A DNA stretch of 64,000 bases, from contig NZ_FOBV01000003.1 of NCBI RefSeq assembly GCF_900109935.1, positions 480,073 to 544,072 of the forward strand, given 5' to 3'. The DNA is from Chryseobacterium taichungense. GTDB lineage: Bacteria > Bacteroidota > Bacteroidia > Flavobacteriales > Weeksellaceae. The notes under the pieces are model-generated. The model searched no databases, had not been told where the DNA came from, and saw only the letters and a program-made list of their open reading frames with translations. How positions within the stretch are numbered: the first letter of the stretch is position 1; each line of letters opens with the position of its first letter. A program made the translations under genes and the position numbers. Below, piece by piece: positions 29,097 through 36,697 of the stretch.

Positions 29097-29165
29097 GCAA
29101 AGAATTTCCGTCAGAGACGATGACTAAGCGTGCGCTTTATAGCAGAGGAATTCTGCCTGCTTTGC
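29097..29165. repeat. Three-hairpin element, copy 3
   Basis: Same layout as the other two, with substitutions: CCGTC-AGA-GAC, AAGCGTGCGCTT and AGCAGAGGAATTCTGC. Outer ACGTAAAG at 29063-29070. Some changes are paired or tolerate G-U, suggesting the folds matter, though drift is also possible. Confidence 0.75.
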
Positions 29166-29187
29166 TTTTATTCCATTCCTGTATAAT

Positions 29188-29214
29188 CAAAAAAGACCTC
29201 ATCGAGGCCTTTTT
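29188..29214 (-). terminator. Terminator after the Imm51-like gene, bidirectional form
   Basis: AAAGGCCTC pairs with GAGGTCTTT around GAT, flanked by T on both strands. It marks the end of the rhs-immunity transcript. Confidence 0.8.
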
Positions 29215-29222
29215 ATTGTGTT

Positions 29223-29573
29223 TTAATCTATTTCTGCTTTGAGGAAGAGATCCTGGATCTGAACTTCGTCTTCACAGGTTTTTTTGAATTCTTTGATAAA
29301 GTCTTTTAAGTGTTCAGGATTCTCAGAATAGGCACAGAACATGTCGGCTTCCGGATCGAATTTGATCTCATTTGCCAGGTCGGGCCTTTTTTCTTCCACA
29401 AAAACTTTAGCCAGTGAAGCCCAGTCGTATCCGTTGCCTTCGAAACCTTCATCTTTACGCCACTCGAAAATTTCGGGTTTGTAAGTTCCTGCATTTAAAC
29501 ATACTGAAAAAGTCTTTTCTGAGGCTACCCAAAAAAAGGGTTTAATCGCCGTTTCAAAATTGTACGCTTCCAT
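29223..29573 (-). CDS. Imm51-like immunity protein
   Basis: A 116-residue acidic cytoplasmic protein. The middle, EGNGYDWASLAKVFVEE, and the later FDPEADMFCAYSENPEHL match the pattern I associate with Imm51 (immunity to polymorphic toxins). It is the last gene before a terminator and lies 105 bp after another immunity candidate that follows the rhs gene directly. It may be a second protection for the present toxin, or a relic of an earlier toxin tip. Position and family pattern together support an immunity role; its cognate toxin is not known. Confidence 0.7.
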   Translation of the reverse strand: MEAYNFETAIKPFFWVASEKTFSVCLNAGTYKPEIFEWRKDEGFEGNGYDWASLAKVFVEEKRPDLANEIKFDPEADMFCAYSENPEHLKDFIKEFKKTCEDEVQIQDLFLKAEID

Positions 29574-29677
29574 ACTTTATTATTTTTAAATGATATTAAA
29601 GATAATAAATTTTGGGCTTGGGTGATATTTTATAACATTTATTAACTTTTGATAGTTGAATTTACGTTTTGACAGTT

Positions 29678-30280
29678 CTAGATAATCGAAAAAATATTCG
29701 AGATCATTTTGAAAACTGTATCATTAACATCCAATGTAAAATCATATTTTTCTGATTCTTCACTTTCGCAGATAATAGTTTTATCTTCTAAGTATATCTT
29801 TGAAAGTTTAATTTTTCTGAATGGTTTTTGCTTAATCAAAAAAAGTCCATCAGGTTCGCTGATCACACGTAAAGAGTCAAGAAGCTGATATTCATCATCT
29901 TTAAGAATATTTTTATAAATGTAAAAGGCCGATATCAGTCCGTTTTTAAAAATTAATTCAATTCTGTCAAGATCTACTGAAGATTTGTCTATTATTTGAT
30001 TAAAACCAGCAATAATATCAAAAAAGAGATTGTCTAATGCTGTCTTGCTGGTTAGTTCAAAGTTAATTTCTTCTCCTTCAGATTCGGCAGAAAACTCAAG
30101 TTTATTTTCTTCTTTCTTAATATTTTTAATCGGAATCAGATTTTCTTCACCGTGTTGATTAGAATCTAATTTAAATGAATCTGAGCGATATACAAATCGT
30201 AAGTCTGTAATTAGAGAAATTTCTCTCAAAGTCGGATCATATTTAAAGGCGGATTCTCTTACTTTTATTTTTTCTGTCAT
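29678..30280 (-). CDS. Candidate immunity protein for the Rhs deaminase toxin
   Basis: A 200-residue soluble acidic protein that I do not recognise. It begins 12 bases after the rhs stop codon on the same strand, the standard place for the immunity gene of an Rhs toxin. No signal peptide or membrane helix is visible, which fits protection against a toxin with a cytoplasmic nucleic-acid target. The fold cannot be told by eye; alternating strands (FKYDPTLREISLITDLRFVY, NKLEFSAESEGEEINFEL) suggest a mainly beta protein. Confidence 0.65.
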   Translation of the reverse strand: MTEKIKVRESAFKYDPTLREISLITDLRFVYRSDSFKLDSNQHGEENLIPIKNIKKEENKLEFSAESEGEEINFELTSKTALDNLFFDIIAGFNQIIDKSSVDLDRIELIFKNGLISAFYIYKNILKDDEYQLLDSLRVISEPDGLFLIKQKPFRKIKLSKIYLEDKTIICESEESEKYDFTLDVNDTVFKMISNIFSII

Positions 30281-30292
30281 ACACTATCTGCG

Positions 30293-33200
30293 TTATTTGT
30301 ATTTATTATATTTTTCCAAAGCATCCCAGGCAGCATTAGATCGTGCTGTCTTATCTGCTATTGTTTCGTTTGGCATTCTTTTTACTGTCGTTAATTCTGC
30401 CTGTACTTTTCCAAAATCTTTAGAATCTATCTTTACTGTGCCTTTCACTTCGTTTCCGATAGTTTTTGGAAAGGTAACACTTTTGGCACCACCCTCTTTA
30501 AGAACATCAAATATATCTGTTCTACAATTTACACATACCCCAACCGGTACATCTCCCGTTCTGAATTTTCCAAGTACGTCTTTAATGATAACATCCTGGT
30601 CTTCCATCAATCCGTTGTTAGCAAAATGATTCAGTCCGTTCATTTCTGCGTGTCCTGCCGAAGAACTGTGAAAGGTCTGTGTCCCTAAATTAGTAGAAAT
30701 TGTAGCATAGGCTCCATTCATTCCCCAAGGCATTAACCCAAGAGGATCAAACATCCCGTTTGAATTTTCTACATAACTGTAAAGATTCAATTCTCCTGAA
30801 CCTGTTTTCATTGGGTCCTGACTTATATAATATCCTATTTCACTATCATAATATCTAAATCGATTATAATACAAACCTCCCAATTCTTCATCTTCATACT
30901 GCCCAAGCTGTCTGAAAGGTATAAAATATTGTGTTCCTTTTTGATTCGTCTGCCTTCCATATATGTCATAGTCTGCAGACCAAATTAATTGCCCTTCGTC
31001 ATCGTAACACTGTATTGGCCTTCTGATATAATCTGAAATAATACTGTATGTTTCTCCGTTTACTATTTTTCCGCAAGGAACATAAGAACCCCTCTCATAA
31101 ACCCATGTTACCAGATTTGCAATTGGCTCCTTTTCCATCATTAGATTTCCTTCTTCTCCAACGGTTGTTTTAGGCTCGTTTTCCACTTCGTATTTCCATT
31201 CATGCAAAACAACATGTCCACACCAAATATACCGCGTTATTTTTTTGTTTCCAATTTTTGAAATTCGTCTTCCCAGCGCATCGTAAGCAAAGCTTACTTC
31301 TTTTCCATCCGGACGCTTTACTTTGGCCAGCATTCCGTTGGCATTCCAGGAATAGGCCCAGTCGCCGGGTTGCCATTCAGGATTTTGAATTTGTTCCGGA
31401 GAATTTTCATGAACGTCCGGTAAACTATTTTCATCACGCAATTTTGGTGCATTTATCCAGTCTTCCGCAATTGTTTTATAATAAGGATGTGTATTTTCGT
31501 TTTCGTTTTTCTTATTTGATCTTACATTGTTGATGGGTCTTTTACTTTTTAATAATAAATTCCCTTCTTCATCGTAGTGATAAAACCAGTTTTTGTCGCG
31601 CATCAGTTTTCCGCCTTTGTCGTAAATACGGTCGGTTCTCCTGGCACTTTCGTATAAACAACCTGTTGCATCGGGATTTTTGTACTGAATTTCTCCATTG
31701 GGATACTGAGCAACTACAAGGCTTCCGAAAGCATCATAATCAAATTTTGTTCTGCCTCCGGTTATGCGGTCTAAAACCTGCATCAAACGACTGCCTGAAC
31801 CCCACTGATAATCTTTATGGAAAGCCGTTTGATTTTTATGAATCATTACTTTCTGGCTTACCGGCATTCCGGCATGATCGAACTCGAAAATACTTTCAAC
31901 ACCTCCTGTCATTTCCCGGGAGAATTGCTGACCGTTCCTGCTTATATTTAAATTCATTTGCCAGGGCTCATGAACTTCTTTTGCACCCGCTGTTACTTTT
32001 TTAAGCTGACCGATATCGTTGTAAGCATAATCTATTTCTGCGCCCAGACTGCTTTTTAAGCTTATCAGATTTCCCTGATTATCATATTCATAATCAATAG
32101 AATGCTCACCTTGTTTTTCACTTGTGACCAGGCCTAATTTGTTACGCTGAAAAACTACGCTGCTGTGTTCATTATCTGCTCTTATCAATAGTCCTGAAGT
32201 GTCATACTGATACGCTTCCCAGGTTCCGTCGGGATAATGAGTCTGCGTTAATCTTCCTCCTAAATCATATTCATAAAAAATATTTTTTCCGTGTGGATTG
32301 CGGCTTTGGGTGATCATTCCGTCCTTGTCTCTTACAAAGAATTTCTGTTGTCCGTCGAAACCGGTTTCACCGATGATCTCATCATTATTGTTCCTTTCAA
32401 AATGATATATTTCTCCTTTTTCGTTGGTGATGCTCATTAAATTTTCATACGCATTGTAGCCAAAAATTAAGGTTTCTTCTTTTTTAAAAGTCAAAGCATT
32501 TCTTCGAACCTGTCGTTTCAGGCTTCCCATCGGCGTGTAACTCATGAGCCATTCCGCCTTTCCGTCGGTGGCGTATATTGGAAGATCGTAAGCATCGTAG
32601 CGAAGTTTCAACGGCAATTGGCCGGGTTCGTGTACCTCAACGACACGTCCCATTTTATCTCGGTTCCAGACGGTTCTGTTTAAAGGTCTCGGACTAAAAA
32701 TCAAAAGTCTCCCGTAATCGTCGTATTTCCAGTACTGTTCGTCGCCAATAGTATTGGTCAATCTGATAATCTGGTTTCTGCTGTTATATTCATACCGTGT
32801 TTCAATTGCCTGTTTTTTACTGCTCTCGGGAAGTTTTTCATTATCCGGATATTGGTAATTTATCGTCTCATCTGTGGGATCGGTATAATTTAAAAGTCTT
32901 CCTTCTTCATCATAATTCCAGGTTTCTGAAGTTCCTGAAGGAGAAAAACGCGCAATGATCTGTCCGAACTCATTATACTGATAACGATATTCTTCTCCGT
33001 CCGGAGTGTGGAAAATTTTAATATTTCCAAATTCATCGTAAGTATAGCCCTGAACCCGTCCTTCAGGCGTTCCGGTCATTTTTAATTCGTTGTGGGAAGT
33101 ATAATCGTACCAGGTTTCTCCACCTTCACCATCAACCTGTTTATATATAAGAAGATCTTCATCATAATAATATTTTTCGGTTTTATTGTTCTGTCTCGGA

Positions 33201-35077
33201 TAGATAACTTCAGTATATCCTTCTTCATCATTATAATTTAGAAAACCTTCCATAAAACCTTCCGAGCCTTTTGTATGGACCACTCTGCCTTTTTTATCAT
33301 ACTCCCAGTGATAGCTCATTCCGTTTCTGTTGGTTCTTCGGATGATTCTGTTCTGATCATCAAATTCAAAAACAATTGCTTTTTTATGAATATCCCAGAC
33401 ATGGGTAAGATTTCCATGTTCATCATACGAGTAACGTATCTGCAGATCCCTCTGATTTTTATAGCAGTAATAAACTTCGGTGATTTTTTTAAGTTCGGGA
33501 TGAATAGTTGTTTCTATCGTAAAACCGCTTTTAACATCTTTAATATTTTTTAAAACAATATTTCTCCCTTCATATTCATATTCTCTGATCGTTCCGTCTC
33601 CATATTCAATTTGGATTACTTTAAAAATACTGCCTTCCACTGCATGATGAAAACGTTTGTACGTATAAATATCCGTTCCTTTTCTGATGATCCAGATACT
33701 TTCATTCGGGCGGTACTGCCAGATTTTCTGACTTCTGTAATAGGTTAATTCTTCCCCAACTGACGGAAGAGGAATCGGCATCGGTTGAAGTTCTTCCGGA
33801 TGCACCCACGCAGCAACCTCATCTTCTTCATCAGGAACGATATAAAGGTCATGAGAATTGAAAATACCGTTTCCAAGCATCCCATGCTGATACGGTCTGT
33901 CGCTGTACCAGACATTTTCCCATTTTAGCGGTGTTCCGGCTTCAATCTCAAAATCATCCCATTCAAACAACATGGCTCCTGAGGCGAAATTAACCGGTTC
34001 TAAGCCAACTTTACACAACGCTTTCGAAAGAGGATTATTTTTCCCGAATTTCCCCTGCAAAAAGTGATTAAATTTCGTAATTCCTTTACCCAGGCTTTTC
34101 GTTAAACCTCTCATTAAAGCCATTCCTGCAAAACGCATCAGCATTTCGCCCGGAGTATAAACATGCGGAACAAAAGCACCACCTACGAGTACAGGACCTC
34201 CCGTATTTATCTGAATATATAAGCTTGAAAAATTATTATAAAAAGCAAAATAAGCAAGTGGATTCTTTTTAGGCTTATCCGGCATTGCAGGTAGCATGGT
34301 CATTCCGAAAGGCAATCCCATACACGTAAGTACCTGCTGTGGCTGGTTTCCGCTCATTTTACTTCCCTGTCCTAAAACGGTTTGTGCCCCATAGTACACT
34401 TCGCCTTCATGCGGCGCCTCCTGAAGGAAGGGAATCATGTACACTGGAATAAGTGAAGTAACGTGCCTGAAAGGTATGACAACTCCCATAACACTGGTGG
34501 TTGTGGTGGCTTTGTGTCTTCCGTGGACATATATTGAGCCTCCCATGGGAATTCCTTCCGGAAGATCGGGTTTTAAATTTCTGATAAATTGTGGAATCGG
34601 GATGGTAAACTGAATATAATCCATCACATCAAAAACGATTCCTATGAAAGGATGTGGCAGCGGTAAAGGAATCAGCATGAATGACGGCGGTGGCGGAATC
34701 AATGTCCAATGAATATCAATGGCCAGAACAATATCAAAGTGTTTACTGGTATGCTGAATCGCAGTTGGGGTAATGGCAGGGGTATTAACTTTAATAAGTT
34801 TCACCTTGCTTTGCGGTGCGGCATTTTCTGACGTTACAGATGTTACTCCGCCACTACCACTTGCAACTTCTGATTGTACGTCATCATTACCACCTAAAGA
34901 CTTCGCCATAGAAACAGGATTCAGGGAATCGAAATTGTTTTTCATTCCGTTTTTCCAGCCTTGCGTGGTTTTTTCTTTGCTGAATGATGTTACATCCGCA
35001 TTGACTTTCCATGACCGGTCCGGATTCATATCTGGCTTTGCAACCTTTATCTTTTTAATTTTATTTTGATCTGCCAT
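30293..35077 (-). CDS. PAAR-Rhs T6SS effector with C-terminal deaminase-fold toxin
   Basis: A 1594-residue polymorphic toxin. The N-terminal 350 residues hold hydrophobic stretches (residues about 115-160) and a PAAR-like region (GGSIYVHGRHKATTTT, QVLTCMG) that would cap the VgrG spike. The RHS/YD core (about 370-1440) has dozens of YDxxGRL-type repeats and ends in the conserved DPLGL (1444-1448). The tip, residues 1449-1594, is the toxin. It has the cytidine-deaminase-superfamily zinc signature: H1476-A-E1478 (GHAEMNGL) and C1515-VN-C1518 (PVGVCVNC). Such tips deaminate DNA, RNA or nucleotides; the substrate here is unknown. The gene is followed by immunity candidates and preceded on the same strand by a TPR protein and vgrG. 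Confidence 0.92.
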   Translation of the reverse strand: MADQNKIKKIKVAKPDMNPDRSWKVNADVTSFSKEKTTQGWKNGMKNNFDSLNPVSMAKSLGGNDDVQSEVASGSGGVTSVTSENAAPQSKVKLIKVNTPAITPTAIQHTSKHFDIVLAIDIHWTLIPPPPSFMLIPLPLPHPFIGIVFDVMDYIQFTIPIPQFIRNLKPDLPEGIPMGGSIYVHGRHKATTTTSVMGVVIPFRHVTSLIPVYMIPFLQEAPHEGEVYYGAQTVLGQGSKMSGNQPQQVLTCMGLPFGMTMLPAMPDKPKKNPLAYFAFYNNFSSLYIQINTGGPVLVGGAFVPHVYTPGEMLMRFAGMALMRGLTKSLGKGITKFNHFLQGKFGKNNPLSKALCKVGLEPVNFASGAMLFEWDDFEIEAGTPLKWENVWYSDRPYQHGMLGNGIFNSHDLYIVPDEEDEVAAWVHPEELQPMPIPLPSVGEELTYYRSQKIWQYRPNESIWIIRKGTDIYTYKRFHHAVEGSIFKVIQIEYGDGTIREYEYEGRNIVLKNIKDVKSGFTIETTIHPELKKITEVYYCYKNQRDLQIRYSYDEHGNLTHVWDIHKKAIVFEFDDQNRIIRRTNRNGMSYHWEYDKKGRVVHTKGSEGFMEGFLNYNDEEGYTEVIYPRQNNKTEKYYYDEDLLIYKQVDGEGGETWYDYTSHNELKMTGTPEGRVQGYTYDEFGNIKIFHTPDGEEYRYQYNEFGQIIARFSPSGTSETWNYDEEGRLLNYTDPTDETINYQYPDNEKLPESSKKQAIETRYEYNSRNQIIRLTNTIGDEQYWKYDDYGRLLIFSPRPLNRTVWNRDKMGRVVEVHEPGQLPLKLRYDAYDLPIYATDGKAEWLMSYTPMGSLKRQVRRNALTFKKEETLIFGYNAYENLMSITNEKGEIYHFERNNNDEIIGETGFDGQQKFFVRDKDGMITQSRNPHGKNIFYEYDLGGRLTQTHYPDGTWEAYQYDTSGLLIRADNEHSSVVFQRNKLGLVTSEKQGEHSIDYEYDNQGNLISLKSSLGAEIDYAYNDIGQLKKVTAGAKEVHEPWQMNLNISRNGQQFSREMTGGVESIFEFDHAGMPVSQKVMIHKNQTAFHKDYQWGSGSRLMQVLDRITGGRTKFDYDAFGSLVVAQYPNGEIQYKNPDATGCLYESARRTDRIYDKGGKLMRDKNWFYHYDEEGNLLLKSKRPINNVRSNKKNENENTHPYYKTIAEDWINAPKLRDENSLPDVHENSPEQIQNPEWQPGDWAYSWNANGMLAKVKRPDGKEVSFAYDALGRRISKIGNKKITRYIWCGHVVLHEWKYEVENEPKTTVGEEGNLMMEKEPIANLVTWVYERGSYVPCGKIVNGETYSIISDYIRRPIQCYDDEGQLIWSADYDIYGRQTNQKGTQYFIPFRQLGQYEDEELGGLYYNRFRYYDSEIGYYISQDPMKTGSGELNLYSYVENSNGMFDPLGLMPWGMNGAYATISTNLGTQTFHSSSAGHAEMNGLNHFANNGLMEDQDVIIKDVLGKFRTGDVPVGVCVNCRTDIFDVLKEGGAKSVTFPKTIGNEVKGTVKIDSKDFGKVQAELTTVKRMPNETIADKTARSNAAWDALEKYNKYK

Positions 35078-35251
35078 GATATTTATTTGTGATTTGGTTT
35101 TAATAATTTACCGCAGAACTTTAATTTTTAACCATTAAGAATATTTAAGTAATTAAGTTTAATTAAGAAAAATCAAATAGATTTTATTTAAAGCATTGAA
35201 ATTATTATTGTAAACTTCTTAGTTAAATTTTAATGGTGAAATTTCATTTAT

Positions 35252-36511
35252 TTAATCATATTTTGGCTTCTCAACGCTTACTTTCCAGTCTTCCCCAAAA
35301 TAATTTTTCATTTCTTTATCTAAAGCATCTTTCTTTTCTGTATCGTTTTCATATTTAATCATCAGCATGGAAGCAACAAATTTGAGACTGCTTGATTCTC
35401 TTGTGGAAGGCTCCATTAATTTTGCGATTTCCAGACATTTTTCGAAATAACGAATCATCTTATCTCTGGTGAGAACCGTATCATTTAAGGTTCCGATAAT
35501 TCTGTAACATTCAATCGCCATCGCATATTCACCGATTTTTAATGCAATATCAGCAGCTTTTTCGAATGCCTTTTCTGCCTTTGCTTTTTTTGAATTACCC
35601 AGACAATAGCTACCGTAATTCATATACATCTGAATTTCCAGCGGAGAATCAGGTTCTACCTCTTCAAATATTTTTTGATAGGTATCTTCCGCTTTTTCCT
35701 TTTTTCTGTCCGCTACGTAAGTCTGTGTCAACATAAAATAAGCGGAAATTTCACCTTGCTTGTTATTTTGCTCTCTGGCTAATTTTACGGCGTTTTTTAA
35801 AGAAAATTCAGCTTCATTATATCTTCCTTTACTCAAATGATTGCTCGCTATGAGAATCTGCTGCTGAAAATCGGTGTCTGCACTGTTTTTCTTCCTGTTG
35901 GTGTGCGCCGCGGTATTCTGCATCAGCTGGTGAATATCAACCTCGACCCTGAAGCTGTGTGCAGAGGAATTCTCTGGTAATGTTTTGTATGTATGATGTT
36001 CTGCCCATACCAATTTGATATCCTGGTTTCCTGATTTTTCACAGATTTCACACCATTCTTTTACCCAAACTGACAATTCTTCGATATTGCTGATCCTTAT
36101 CGGAGCGATATACAAAAAAATCTTCGAATCTTTGATCGTTGGAAAATTTTTCTTTAAATCCAACAGCGGAAAAAATGCTTTAAAGGCATCCGTTTTAAAC
36201 TTATTTTCAGAAATTGTAAGCCTCCATTCCGGAATATTTTCCTGGCTTTTTTCAAGCATTTCATAATATTCTTTCCATTCTTCAAATAAAGCCTGACCGA
36301 AGGAATCCATTCCATTAAATTCCTGATAATGAATAAGGAAAATATCTTCATCATCATAATCTTCGGATAGCCTTGATTTTATAAATCCGTCAAAAAGATC
36401 AGTTTCATGTTTTTCACCCAAGGCAATCAACATGGGCTTTTCTGCGTTATTTTTAACGATATTACGCCAATTCCTTTTTAATTTTACCAGTTCCAGATCT
36501 ACGGGATTCAT
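35252..36511 (-). CDS. TPR protein, candidate adaptor for the Rhs effector
   Basis: A 419-residue cytoplasmic protein. The N-terminal 200 residues are an unrecognised globular domain (MLIALGEKHETDLFDGF, IKLVWAEHHTYKTLPENS). The C-terminal half (about 215-400) is made of tetratricopeptide repeats (LSKGRYNEAEFSLKNAVKLA, KKAKAEKAFEKAADIA). It lies between vgrG and rhs on the same strand, the position at which other T6SS loci keep effector chaperones or adaptors. The N-terminal domain does not match the DUF4123 or DUF1795 adaptors I know, so it could be a Bacteroidota-specific loader. The flanking gaps (35078-35251 and 36512-36697) are AT-rich, with CCATTAA-type inverted ends. Confidence 0.75.
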   Translation of the reverse strand: MNPVDLELVKLKRNWRNIVKNNAEKPMLIALGEKHETDLFDGFIKSRLSEDYDDEDIFLIHYQEFNGMDSFGQALFEEWKEYYEMLEKSQENIPEWRLTISENKFKTDAFKAFFPLLDLKKNFPTIKDSKIFLYIAPIRISNIEELSVWVKEWCEICEKSGNQDIKLVWAEHHTYKTLPENSSAHSFRVEVDIHQLMQNTAAHTNRKKNSADTDFQQQILIASNHLSKGRYNEAEFSLKNAVKLAREQNNKQGEISAYFMLTQTYVADRKKEKAEDTYQKIFEEVEPDSPLEIQMYMNYGSYCLGNSKKAKAEKAFEKAADIALKIGEYAMAIECYRIIGTLNDTVLTRDKMIRYFEKCLEIAKLMEPSTRESSSLKFVASMLMIKYENDTEKKDALDKEMKNYFGEDWKVSVEKPKYD

Positions 36512-36697
36512 TAATTTTAATTTTTAGTTTTGAACACAGAGGCCCTTCCTTAATTTAAAGTTTGAATTATTTTTAAACATTAAGAAATTAAAGTCTATTC
36601 TTATTCTTAATAACCTGAATTACTTAATGTTAAAAGAGAAACAAACAACTTTATTTTAATTAAGATAATTAAGGAAAGTTTAAAATTTAACAAAGAT

